A DNA stretch of 64,000 bases from contig NZ_PPSK01000003.1 in the NCBI RefSeq assembly GCF_002903165.1, positions 186,001-250,000 of the forward strand, read 5' to 3'. The DNA comes from Halopseudomonas oceani (GTDB lineage: Bacteria > Pseudomonadota > Gammaproteobacteria > Pseudomonadales > Pseudomonadaceae). Shown one piece after another: positions 47,585 to 55,898 of this stretch (its first letter is position 1; the number at the start of each line of letters is the position of its first letter). The translations under genes were made by a program, and so were the position numbers. Below the pieces are notes generated by a model that was not told the origin of the DNA, searched no databases, and saw only the letters and a program-made list of their open reading frames with translations.

Positions 47585-48460
47585 TCAACTCCCATCCTTA
47601 TACATCAAGGCAGTAATCTGCTCCGATATCAGCCCCATCAGAAAGACCATTACACTGCCTGTGTAAAGAAGCGCACTCATATTCGTGAAACGCCCGTCCA
47701 CAATCAAGGTGTATCCATACCAGAGTGTGGCAATAAAAAACGCCAACACAGATACTGGTGCAAACAACTTCAACGGTGAATACAAGGTGCCAATCTTGAA
47801 TATAATCAACAGAAATCGCACACCATCCTTCAATGGCTTTATATGGCTTTTACCAACACGCTGAGCGGCGTGGATCGGCTCGTATGCGACTGAATAACCA
47901 GCTCGAAAAAACGCCATAGTTGACGTAGTCGGGTAGGAAAACCCGTTAGGTAGCAGGTACAGGAACTCCCGGAACTTATCGGCCCGCACAGCGCGAAAGC
48001 CTGAGGTCAGGTCCTCGACTTCGTGACCTGTCATATAGGTCGCCAATCTGTTGTAGAAACCGTTTGCCAACCCACGCCCAACGCTGGCTTGAGAGCCTTG
48101 CTGCCGGGCACCGACAACTAGGTCGTATCCCTCACCAATGCGAGCAAGCAGGCGCTCAATATCTGCCGGGGCATGCTGGCCGTCAGCATCCATAAAGACG
48201 ATGACGTCACCGGTGGCGAGCCTTGCGCCCGTTTTAATCGCGGCACCATTGCCTTTGCTGTACGGATGACGAGGAACAACACAGCCTGCAGCTTCCGCGA
48301 TTGCCTGTGTTTCATCGCTGGAGCCGTCATCAACTACGATTACTTCCCGCCACTTAGCAACTGCATGAAGCTGTTCAAGCAAAGCCGCCAAACTAGCTGA
48401 CTCATTCTTCGCGGGAATCACAATGGAGACATCAGATTCCTTCACCACGCCTTCGATCAT
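47585..48460 (-). CDS. GT2 polyprenyl-phosphate glycosyltransferase
   Basis: This 291-residue enzyme has the GT2 fold of dolichol-phosphate-mannose-synthase type: VSIVIPAKNESASLAALLEQL, VIVVDDGSSDET, and the DXD motif in VFMDADGQHAP. Two C-terminal hydrophobic segments follow (FAPVSVLAFFIATLWYGYTL and LLYTGSVMVFLMGLISEQI). Such enzymes load a single sugar onto undecaprenyl phosphate. Its ATG overlaps the TGA of the GT-C gene (48457-48460), so the two are coupled: a donor-lipid maker and a membrane sugar transferase. Confidence 0.88.
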   Translation of the reverse strand: MIEGVVKESDVSIVIPAKNESASLAALLEQLHAVAKWREVIVVDDGSSDETQAIAEAAGCVVPRHPYSKGNGAAIKTGARLATGDVIVFMDADGQHAPADIERLLARIGEGYDLVVGARQQGSQASVGRGLANGFYNRLATYMTGHEVEDLTSGFRAVRADKFREFLYLLPNGFSYPTTSTMAFFRAGYSVAYEPIHAAQRVGKSHIKPLKDGVRFLLIIFKIGTLYSPLKLFAPVSVLAFFIATLWYGYTLIVDGRFTNMSALLYTGSVMVFLMGLISEQITALMYKDGS

Positions 48461-50439
48461 TCGTCTCGCTCCTGCGTTCCACCCGTTGAACCCTGCGCTA
48501 TTTCCTCAAGAACGCCAGCCTTTATCTCATCAAGTACGGCCTTAGTCATAGCTCCTTTGCTATCAGCCACAAAGGGATATCTTCGGTCGATCGCCTTAAG
48601 CGCTTGTTCAAGTTGATTGGTCGCCATCGCCACCTTCAGTTGATACTGCAAAACCGGAAGCGCGACAGGGGAAGACGCCTCGGCCTTTAGGAGATAGGCA
48701 TCCCGCTCTGAAGCTCGCCCTAAGTCTTCCGCCACCGCCGCAGCCAGGAAGTATATACGGGTGCTAATGTGGTTGATTTTAAAAAGCTGGCTGTCGGAAA
48801 GCGCCTCAATCAAGGCAAGAAGATCATTACCGCTCAGGTCGCCACACCTGCCCTCTTGAATCAGCTCGCGCAAACCAAACAAACCGTCGACAACAGAACG
48901 CGGCTTTTCTGCGCCCGCTGCAAAAGAAACAGTGCCGCGCAAGCGCGCCTTTGCCTCGTCAAACCGGTTCAGTTTGCAGGCGTATCCTATTGCCTGAAGT
49001 CGAACACTGACGCAACCCGGGCAGTGTTCGATGGTTCGATCCAGAAGCGAAAGTGTATATTCATAGCGCTGCCTGCGTATGTACTGATAATTCAGATCAG
49101 CAACATTCTCATCTGCCCCAGATAGCTCCAGGAATACCGCATGAGTAACTGCACGTGAAGAGGCAGGTTTCTCTGCTGCCCACACATTGGCCGCTTTTAT
49201 CGGCTGCCCCCACATAGACGTAACAGAAAGCAACACAGCCCACTGCAGCAAAACGAACAGCGCAAACGAAAACACAGCCACTCGCCGGTAGACCATCGGA
49301 ACACTGACTACGGCAACAGTTAACGCCAGGCAAACCCCATACATCGGGAGATAATTGCGATGTTCAAAATACAGCTCCAGCTGGATAGTTGTGGACTCCA
49401 GCAGATGCCCGAACATAAACCAAAGCACCGCAAATAGCAGCCAGCGACTCCTGCCGGACAGGTGCAGCCAAACACCAAGCACCAGTGCCAGCAACCACGC
49501 AAACGCAGCGACGGCGGAAGACAGGCTATCGACCGTGCGCGGGTAATCATCATGGAAGGGGCCAAATAAGGATGGCATGGGCACAAACAATGCACGAAGA
49601 TAATCCCACAAAACAACTTGCTCTATTTGCAGTCGCTCCCAGGCGCTGTAACCTCGCACATCAGAGACTGAAAAATAGTCGCGCATAAGAGGCGAGAGGT
49701 AAATCAAGAACACTGCTAACGCTAGCAGCAATACTACAAACCGTAGTTTATGGACCCAATGACCTGGAGACCGCAACACATCTCTTCGTACAAGAGTCTC
49801 GATAGCAAGTGCAAAAAGTGGCGTTAGCGCGCCACTTTCCTTGCTGAACATGGCCAGCAAAGTACCCAACCCAAGTAAAGAAAACTGGCAAAACAGCCCG
49901 CGAACAGGTGAACTTGCGTAGAGCCGATAGGACCAGGTAAAACCAACCAAACCCAAGATGCTGAATAGTGCTGCCAGCCCGGTCATACGCTGGATTGCTA
50001 TTAGCGAGGTTGACGCCAGCAAAGGCAAGCCAGCCCACAATAAAGCCGCACCAAATGCTACCCAAAATGCCTTGCCGCGCGGTAACGACAGGCTGAGCCG
50101 CACGCACATATAACCCAGCAAACCTAACAATGTTGCGTTGGCTAGGTGGATCAAAGCATTCACAAACAGCAATGAGGCACTGTTTTCTGGCCAACCCGAA
50201 GCCTGCAAAGCAAAAGAAGCAAGTGCGATCGGCCTGCCTAGCGGACCGGCAAAACCGCCAAATACGAACTGCTTCGCGGAATGCAGATCAACGATCTTGC
50301 TCAGGCCTTCCAGATTTCCATAGTCGTCGTAATAAAGCGCACCACTAAAACCCTGCTTGTAGACCGCAAAAAGCAAAGCAATAGCTAGCACCGCAAGCAG
50401 AAATCTAACCCCGGCCATATTACTCATTGCATTCCACAC
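48457..50439 (-). CDS. GT-C membrane glycosyltransferase with C-terminal TPR-like region (TMTC/TfpW-like)
   Basis: This 660-residue protein has about ten membrane segments (about 10-410) and a soluble C-terminal part with TPR-like helices. Acidic D38-D39 in LYYDDYGNL sits in the first outer loop, where GT-C enzymes carry their catalytic acid; GRPIALASFAL and FSKESGALTPLF recall TMTC-type O-glycosyltransferases. It lies immediately downstream of pilA, past a terminator, and is coupled to a GT2 donor-lipid enzyme. I infer a pilin or periplasmic O-glycosyltransferase, like TfpW in function. An O-antigen ligase or polymerase is a possible alternative. The start is GTG 50439 or ATG 50427. Confidence 0.65.
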   Translation of the reverse strand: MWNAMSNMAGVRFLLAVLAIALLFAVYKQGFSGALYYDDYGNLEGLSKIVDLHSAKQFVFGGFAGPLGRPIALASFALQASGWPENSASLLFVNALIHLANATLLGLLGYMCVRLSLSLPRGKAFWVAFGAALLWAGLPLLASTSLIAIQRMTGLAALFSILGLVGFTWSYRLYASSPVRGLFCQFSLLGLGTLLAMFSKESGALTPLFALAIETLVRRDVLRSPGHWVHKLRFVVLLLALAVFLIYLSPLMRDYFSVSDVRGYSAWERLQIEQVVLWDYLRALFVPMPSLFGPFHDDYPRTVDSLSSAVAAFAWLLALVLGVWLHLSGRSRWLLFAVLWFMFGHLLESTTIQLELYFEHRNYLPMYGVCLALTVAVVSVPMVYRRVAVFSFALFVLLQWAVLLSVTSMWGQPIKAANVWAAEKPASSRAVTHAVFLELSGADENVADLNYQYIRRQRYEYTLSLLDRTIEHCPGCVSVRLQAIGYACKLNRFDEAKARLRGTVSFAAGAEKPRSVVDGLFGLRELIQEGRCGDLSGNDLLALIEALSDSQLFKINHISTRIYFLAAAVAEDLGRASERDAYLLKAEASSPVALPVLQYQLKVAMATNQLEQALKAIDRRYPFVADSKGAMTKAVLDEIKAGVLEEIAQGSTGGTQERDE

Positions 50440-50457
50440 ACCCTATTTCCTTACCAT

Positions 50458-50485
50458 AAAAAAGCCCCGCAAAGCGGGGCTTCTT
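50458..50485 (-). terminator. Rho-independent terminator of pilA
   Basis: The 8-bp GC-rich stem AGCCCCGC / GCGGGGCT (50463-50470 and 50474-50481) with an AAA loop is followed, on the pilA strand, by a run of T. It lies 22 bases past the pilA stop and before the GT-C gene, so most pilA transcripts should end here and the GT-C gene is expected at a lower level. Confidence 0.92.
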
Positions 50486-50506
50486 CAACTCAAAAACTCG
50501 AGTTCA

Positions 50507-50929
50507 TTAACGGCAGGAGCCCGGCAGCCAAGCATTCTTGCCATTGCCACTGATGTTGCCAGAGCAGATCCACTCAGTGATGTGGAAAGAACCCTGATAG
50601 ACCGGGGACAGCTCGATTTCCACACCAGCGATATCGTCTTGGCTGTCAACCGTTACAACACCATTGGTAGAAACCTGAAGGTCAGTAGCGTACCTGGTCG
50701 CAGTGAAGTCACCACCGCACTGGGTCAGGTCAGCGTCACGGCCAGCAGATTGGACTGTCTCAGTAACACAGGTGCGAGCAGAGCTGGCAGCCAGAACAAC
50801 TTCAGACATTTTGGCACGAGCAGTGTAGTCCTGGTAAGCCGGCAGTGCGATAGCAGCCAGAATACCGATGATCGCAACCACGATCATCAGTTCGATGAGG
50901 GTAAAACCCTTTTGAACTTGAGCTTTCAT
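50507..50929 (-). CDS. pilA: Type IV major pilin PilA
   Basis: This 140-residue prepilin has the short basic leader MKAQVQKG and the processing site [31 protein letters not shown]: PilD cleaves after Gly8 and the new Phe is N-methylated. Glu5 of the mature protein is present. Four cysteines occur, with the last two enclosing a C-terminal disulfide region [18 protein letters not shown] followed by a final Arg. The lack of a terminal Ser argues against TfpO-type glycosylation. Transcription is expected from the sigma-54 promoter upstream under PilR control. It is divergent from pilB, and a GT-C gene follows. Confidence 0.97.
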   Translation of the reverse strand: MKAQVQKGFTLIELMIVVAIIGILAAIALPAYQDYTARAKMSEVVLAASSARTCVTETVQSAGRDADLTQCGGDFTATRYATDLQVSTNGVVTVDSQDDIAGVEIELSPVYQGSFHITEWICSGNISGNGKNAWLPGSCR

Positions 50930-50976
50930 GTATTTACTCCTTTAAGTGAAATAGCCAAGCGGCTGAACAGATGAAA

Positions 50977-50991
50977 GCAAAAATCACGCCA
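50977..50991 (-). promoter_or_regulatory. Sigma-54 promoter of pilA
   Basis: On the pilA strand the sequence is TGGCGTGATTTTTGC, with the invariant GG (-24) and GC (-12) at exactly the required spacing. It lies about 48 bases from the pilA ATG, giving a 5' leader of about 35 bases. This matches sigma-54 control of pilA in pseudomonads through PilR. Confidence 0.92.
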
Positions 50992-51056
50992 GCGTGCAAA
51001 GTGCTGTATTGCGGCCTAGGAACTACAGCACAAAACCTACTGGGCGAACCTATCAA

Positions 51057-51081
51057 GACACCGCACGACAGAAAGTGACAT
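51057..51081 (-). promoter_or_regulatory. Three PilR-type TGTC half-sites at 10-bp spacing
   Basis: On the pilA strand, TGTC occurs at 51080-51077, 51070-51067 and 51060-51057, preceded by A, C and G respectively; two of the three fit the known N(C/G)TGTC PilR repeat. The exact 10-bp step puts them on one face of the helix, about 90-115 bases upstream of the expected pilA start point. Confidence 0.82.
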
Positions 51082-51234
51082 TTTTTGTCACATCTACACA
51101 TTCACTATAAGCACGTGAAAGGTACCGACTCTGACAAACCGCTCACAGCAAGCAGATCCCCACAGTTCAATCCCAGCGTCGTCTGTACTATAGTCTGCAG
51201 CATTGACGTTTTTGCAGATTGGGACTATCGCCAC

Positions 51235-52935
51235 ATGGAAACCCCCGCTCTTTCAGGGCTCGCGCGACGTATTGTGCAGGAAGGCCTCATCGAGGCTGAA
51301 GTGGCAGCCAAGGCATGCCAGCAGGCAAACCAGGACAAGATTCCGCTCATCACGCATCTAGTGCAGAAAAAGCTGGCAGATGCCAAATCTCTCGCCATGA
51401 CCTGTGCCGAGGAGTTCGGCTACCCCTATTTCGACCTGGGTGCGCTGGACAAAGAGGCCCAGCCCAAAGAGTTGGTCAGTGAAAAGCTGGTCCGTCAGCA
51501 CAACGTGCTACCGCTATTCAAGCGCGGATCTCGCTTGTACCTTGGTATATCAGACCCGACCAACCAGCAGGCACTGAGTGACGTTCAGTTTCACACAGGC
51601 CTGATGACCGACGCCGTTATTGTCGAAGATGACAAACTGCTCAACGCCATAGAGAAGTACCTAGACAGCCCGACCGGTGGCTTGGGTGACATGGGCGATG
51701 CAGACCTTGATGACCTTGATGTACAAGCGGTTAAGGACGACAACCAGTCAGACGGCGGTTCTGAGGCAGACGACGCCCCCATCGTGCGTTTCGTCAACAA
51801 GATGCTGCTGGATGCCGTGCGCATGGGCTCCTCGGACTTGCACTTTGAGCCCTATGAAAAAATGTATCGGGTGCGCTTCCGTACCGACGGCGTGCTGCAT
51901 GAGGTGGCCAAGCCGCCGGTGCAGCTTGGCGTGCGCATCGCAGCACGCCTGAAAGTCATGTCGTCGATGGATCTGGCCGAACGTCGCAAGCCACAGGATG
52001 GCCGCATCAAGCTGAAGATATCCAAGAACAAGGCAATCGACTTCCGGGTTAACACGCTGCCAACCCTTTGGGGTGAAAAGGTGGTGCTACGTATTCTCGA
52101 CTCGGAAAGCGCCAAGATGGGCATTGATGCCCTGGGCTACGAGGAGGACCAGAAGCAGATGTATCTGGCAGCCTTGGCCAGACCGCAGGGCATGATTCTA
52201 GTCACCGGCCCGACCGGCTCAGGCAAAACAGTCTCGCTGTATACCGGCCTGAACATCCTCAACACGATGGAACGCAACATATCCACTGCAGAGGACCCGG
52301 TTGAAATCAACCTTGAAGGCATCAACCAGGTCAACGTAAACCCTAAGCAGGGTCTCGATTTTGCCCAAGCGCTGCGCGCCTTCCTGCGTCAGGACCCGGA
52401 CATCATCATGGTGGGTGAGATCCGCGACCTGGAAACCGCCGAGATTGCGATCAAGGCTGCCCAGACTGGCCATATGGTCATGTCGACGCTGCACACCAAC
52501 AGCGCAGCCGAAACCCTGACCCGCATGCGCAATATGGGCGTGCCATCGTTCAACATTGCCACCTCCGTCAACCTGATCATCGCCCAACGACTGGCCCGAC
52601 GCCTGTGCAAGACCTGTAAAACCAAGATAGATGTCCCTCGCGAAGTACTGCTTGAAGAGGGCTTCACTCCGGAAAAAATTGATGCAGGCCTAACAATTTA
52701 CGGGCCCGTGGGTTGCGAAAACTGCAAAGACGGTTATAAAGGACGTGTTGGTATCTATGAGGTCGTCAAGATCACCCCAGCGATGCAGCGCATCATCATG
52801 GAAGACGGCAACTCTATTCAGATCTCTGACGTAGCCCAGAGTGAGGGTTTCAGAAACCTGCGCCAGTCCGCCCTTATGAAAGTAACAGAGGGTGTCACTA
52901 GCCTGGCGGAAGTCAACCGAGTGACCAAGGATTAA
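51235..52935 (+). CDS. pilB: Type IV pilus extension ATPase PilB
   Basis: This 566-residue hexameric ATPase drives pilus assembly. An N-terminal MshEN-like domain (about 1-160) is followed by the secretion-ATPase core with Walker A GPTGSGKT at 325-332, the Asp box around MGSSDLHFEPYE, the His box MVMSTLHTNSAAETLTR, and a tetracysteine zinc site (CKTCKTK ... CENC). Start ATG 51235 matches the usual PilB N-terminus METPALSGLARRIVQEG. It leads a pilB-pilC-pilD-coaE-yacG run with very short gaps. Confidence 0.97.
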   Translation: METPALSGLARRIVQEGLIEAEVAAKACQQANQDKIPLITHLVQKKLADAKSLAMTCAEEFGYPYFDLGALDKEAQPKELVSEKLVRQHNVLPLFKRGSRLYLGISDPTNQQALSDVQFHTGLMTDAVIVEDDKLLNAIEKYLDSPTGGLGDMGDADLDDLDVQAVKDDNQSDGGSEADDAPIVRFVNKMLLDAVRMGSSDLHFEPYEKMYRVRFRTDGVLHEVAKPPVQLGVRIAARLKVMSSMDLAERRKPQDGRIKLKISKNKAIDFRVNTLPTLWGEKVVLRILDSESAKMGIDALGYEEDQKQMYLAALARPQGMILVTGPTGSGKTVSLYTGLNILNTMERNISTAEDPVEINLEGINQVNVNPKQGLDFAQALRAFLRQDPDIIMVGEIRDLETAEIAIKAAQTGHMVMSTLHTNSAAETLTRMRNMGVPSFNIATSVNLIIAQRLARRLCKTCKTKIDVPREVLLEEGFTPEKIDAGLTIYGPVGCENCKDGYKGRVGIYEVVKITPAMQRIIMEDGNSIQISDVAQSEGFRNLRQSALMKVTEGVTSLAEVNRVTKD

Positions 52936-52938
52936 GTC

Positions 52939-54195
52939 ATGGCGCAACAAGCCGCATTGAAGAAGAAACCCGCCAGGAAGGCCAAGAAAGAAGAGAAGCT
53001 TTACCCCTTTAAATGGGAAGGCAAGGATCGCAAGGGCACCAGAATCGATGGCGTCCTGCAGGGTGAAAACGCCGCACTGGTGAAGACCCAGCTGCGCAAA
53101 CAGGGCATCCTGGTTACCAAAATCAAGCGCGAGTCCGCCCTATTCGGCAAACGCCCCAAGCCGATCAAGCCGCTGGACATCGCCTTTTTTACTCGCCAGT
53201 TGGCGACCATGATGGAATCCGGCGTCCCCATTATCCAGTCCTTCGAAATCATCGCCGAAGGCGCCGAAAACCCCAGCGTCGGCAAGCTGGTCACCGAGAT
53301 CAAGACCGATGTTGCTGCCGGTAACACCCTGGCGGACTCTCTGCGACAGCACCCCAAGTACTTCGACGATCTGTTCTGCAACCTGGTTGAGTCCGGTGAG
53401 CAATCAGGTCGACTCGAGTCGCTGCTGGACCGTATCGCAACTTATAAAGAGAAAACAGAAGCCCTCAAGGCCAAAATCAAGAAGGCAATGACCTACCCTG
53501 TAGCAGTCATTGTGGTCGCGATCATCGTGACGTGCATCATGCTACTGAAAGTGGTACCCGCATTTCAGGACGTCTTTGCTAACTTCGGTGCCGAACTACC
53601 TGCATTCACCCTGTTTGTAATCGGCATATCTGAATGGCTGCAATCATGGTGGTTTGTAGCTCTCGGACTAATCATCGCAATAGGTTTTGCATATTCCCAA
53701 GCTCATCAAAGATCAAAACCCTTCCGCGACTTCGAAGACCGCGCACTTTTAAAAGCACCAATCGTTGGCGATATCGTTTATCAGGCTGCCGTGGCCCGTT
53801 ACGCACGAACCCTGTCCACTACCTTTGCTGCAGGTGTGCCGCTGGTGGATGCCCTGGATTCGGTCGCCGGTGCTTCCGGTAACGTGGTGTTCTACAACGC
53901 AGCAATGAAGATCAAAGAAGACGTATCAGCTGGCTCACAGCTCAACTTCTCCATGCGCGCCACCAAGGTTTTCCCCTCTCTGGCGACCCAGATGACCGGG
54001 ATTGGCGAAGAGTCCGGTAACCTGGACGGCATGCTGGAAAAAGTCGCCGATTATTATGAGGCAGAGGTAGACAACAAGGTGGACAACCTGACCACCCTGC
54101 TGGAGCCGATGATCATGTCGGTGCTGGGTATTCTCGTCGGCGGCCTGATTGTCGCCATGTACCTGCCGATCTTCCAGCTGGGTAACGTCGTTTAA
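52939..54195 (+). CDS. pilC: Type IV pilus inner-membrane platform protein PilC
   Basis: This 418-residue protein has two GspF/PilC domains separated by membrane segments. The first repeat contains FFTRQLATMMESGVPIIQSFEIIAEGAENP and the second YARTLSTTFAAGVPLVDALDSVAGASGN. Helices near 185-205, 230-250 and 395-415 anchor it in the inner membrane, where it links PilB to the pilus base. An unusually basic N-terminus (KKKPARKAKKEEK) precedes the first domain. It lies 3 bases after pilB and 3 before pilD. Confidence 0.97.
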   Translation: MAQQAALKKKPARKAKKEEKLYPFKWEGKDRKGTRIDGVLQGENAALVKTQLRKQGILVTKIKRESALFGKRPKPIKPLDIAFFTRQLATMMESGVPIIQSFEIIAEGAENPSVGKLVTEIKTDVAAGNTLADSLRQHPKYFDDLFCNLVESGEQSGRLESLLDRIATYKEKTEALKAKIKKAMTYPVAVIVVAIIVTCIMLLKVVPAFQDVFANFGAELPAFTLFVIGISEWLQSWWFVALGLIIAIGFAYSQAHQRSKPFRDFEDRALLKAPIVGDIVYQAAVARYARTLSTTFAAGVPLVDALDSVAGASGNVVFYNAAMKIKEDVSAGSQLNFSMRATKVFPSLATQMTGIGEESGNLDGMLEKVADYYEAEVDNKVDNLTTLLEPMIMSVLGILVGGLIVAMYLPIFQLGNVV

Positions 54196-54198
54196 CAC

Positions 54199-55071
54199 AT
54201 GCCGCTCATTGACTATCTGGCCAGCCACGCGCTGGCCTTTGTTTTGCTCGCAGGTCTGCTGGGCCTGATTGTCGGCAGCTTCCTCAACGTCGTCATTCAC
54301 CGCCTGCCACATATGATGGAGCGGGAATGGCGTCAACAGGCCCTCGAACTACTCGAACCCGACACAGAACCCCCTGCAGCAGAAACCTATAATCTGCTGT
54401 TGCCGCACTCACACTGCCCGCACTGCAAAACCGAGATCAAGGCCTGGCAAAACCTGCCAATCATCAGCTACCTGATTCTCCGCGGCCGCTGCGGCCAGTG
54501 CCGCCATCCGATCAGCGCTCGCTACCCGCTGGTGGAAGCCTTGACCGCCGCCCTCTCAATGGTGGTTGCGTGGCAGTACGGCTTCAACTGGGCTGCAGGT
54601 GGCATGATCCTGCTGACCTGGGGCTTGATCAGCCTCAGCATGATCGACGCCGACACCCAGCTACTGCCGGATGCACTGGTACTCCCCTTGCTCTGGCTCG
54701 GCCTGATTGCCAATAGCCTTGGCCTCTACACGGATCTCAACACGGCTTTATGGGGAGCCATCGCAGGTTATCTAAGTCTCTGGTCAGTTTATTGGCTGTT
54801 CAAGCTGATTACCGGTAAGGAAGGCATGGGCTATGGCGACTTCAAGCTGCTCTCCATGCTGGGCGCCTGGGGTGGCTGGCAAATTTTGCCGCTGACGATT
54901 TTGCTGTCTTCACTGGTTGGCGCCATCCTCGGCATTATCATCCTCAAGACACGGGGAGCAGACAACAGCACGCCTCTGCCCTTCGGGCCCTATCTGGCGA
55001 TTGCCGGCTGGATAGCACTGATCTGGGGTGAGACAATCACCAGCCAGTATCTGCAGTTCGCCGGCTTCTGA
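54199..55071 (+). CDS. pilD: Prepilin peptidase / N-methyltransferase PilD
   Basis: This 290-residue inner-membrane enzyme cleaves prepilin leaders and methylates the new N-terminus. The N-terminal half has CPHCK and CGQCR, a zinc site present in the large bifunctional form, and the aspartyl protease residues lie in [11 protein letters not shown] and GYGDFKLL. About seven or eight hydrophobic segments are visible. It processes PilA and other pilin-like proteins, possibly including type II secretion pseudopilins. Confidence 0.97.
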   Translation: MPLIDYLASHALAFVLLAGLLGLIVGSFLNVVIHRLPHMMEREWRQQALELLEPDTEPPAAETYNLLLPHSHCPHCKTEIKAWQNLPIISYLILRGRCGQCRHPISARYPLVEALTAALSMVVAWQYGFNWAAGGMILLTWGLISLSMIDADTQLLPDALVLPLLWLGLIANSLGLYTDLNTALWGAIAGYLSLWSVYWLFKLITGKEGMGYGDFKLLSMLGAWGGWQILPLTILLSSLVGAILGIIILKTRGADNSTPLPFGPYLAIAGWIALIWGETITSQYLQFAGF

Positions 55072-55105
55072 TAGCAGCCGGCTCCATCCCGAGGAGCAGT
55101 ACCCG

Positions 55106-55708
55106 ATGATCATTGGCCTGACTGGCGGTATCGGCAGCGGCAAAACCGCTGCCGCTAATCGCTTTGCCACCGCACACGGCATCCACGTCGTCGATGCTGA
55201 CGAAAAATCCCGCGTCGTAGTTCAACCCGGCAAGCCAGCCCTGCAACACATTGTTGATCGTTTCGGTGACGCCATTCTGCTGGAGGACGGCAGCCTCAAC
55301 CGCGCAGCGCTGCGTGAACAGGTTTTTGCCGCGCCCGCCGAGCGCCAGTGGCTGGAACAACTTCTACATCCGCTGATTCGAGATGAGATCATCACCGATT
55401 TGAAGTCCGCCAGCTCACCCTACGCGCTACTGGTGTCGCCGCTGCTGGTTGAATCGGGGCAGAACGCACTGACCAAGCGCGTCATCGTGGTTGACGTACC
55501 AGAAGCCGTGCAGCTGAGTCGCACGGTACAACGCGACGCCGTGCCGGAAGCACAGGTACGCGCAATCATGCAGGCTCAGGCACAGCGTGAGGAGCGCCTC
55601 CGTCACGCTCACGACGTACTGACCAACGGCAGCGACCTGGCAGCCTTGCATGCGCAGGTAGACGCGCTTCACCAGCGTTACCTTCAATTGCTGGAGACAC
55701 AATCATGA
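55106..55708 (+). CDS. coaE: Dephospho-CoA kinase CoaE
   Basis: This 200-residue kinase makes coenzyme A from dephospho-CoA. The P-loop [17 protein letters not shown] opens the protein, and [17 protein letters not shown] is the conserved acceptor region. ATG 55106 follows GAGGAG. It lies 34 bases after pilD, and its stop overlaps the yacG start by ATGA (55705-55708), the standard pilD-coaE-yacG arrangement. Confidence 0.96.
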   Translation: MIIGLTGGIGSGKTAAANRFATAHGIHVVDADEKSRVVVQPGKPALQHIVDRFGDAILLEDGSLNRAALREQVFAAPAERQWLEQLLHPLIRDEIITDLKSASSPYALLVSPLLVESGQNALTKRVIVVDVPEAVQLSRTVQRDAVPEAQVRAIMQAQAQREERLRHAHDVLTNGSDLAALHAQVDALHQRYLQLLETQS

Positions 55709-55896
55709 CACTCACCGTCAACTGCCCCACTTGCAAGGCGCCGGTAACCTGGGACGACAGTTTCCCGGAGCGGCCTTTCTGCAGCCACCGGTGCCGATTG
55801 ATCGACCTTGGAGCCTGGGCGGCAGAGGAGCACGTCATCGAGGGTCGCGCCGACGACGAGCAGGACGTCTTTTCCGAAGACTTGCCGGAGCGCTGA
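55705..55896 (+). CDS. yacG: DNA gyrase inhibitor YacG
   Basis: This 63-residue protein has the YacG zinc finger (C7, C10, C26, C30 in [13 protein letters not shown] and [15 protein letters not shown]). YacG binds the GyrB C-terminal region and inhibits gyrase in E. coli. It is coupled to coaE by an ATGA overlap. Confidence 0.95.
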   Translation: MTLTVNCPTCKAPVTWDDSFPERPFCSHRCRLIDLGAWAAEEHVIEGRADDEQDVFSEDLPER

Positions 55897-55898
55897 GC

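Larger units (their letters stand above)
50930..51234. other. Divergent pilA-pilB control region
   Basis: This 305-base region holds the pilA sigma-54 promoter, the PilR-type site array and the pilB leader. No sigma-70 promoter for pilB stands out clearly. The open frame that extends pilB upstream to 51085 is not used. Confidence 0.7.

Noticed and set aside
50440..50506. A tRNA gene next to pilA, as in P. aeruginosa
   Set aside because: Only a rho-independent terminator is present between pilA and the GT-C gene; no cloverleaf or T-arm sequence was seen.
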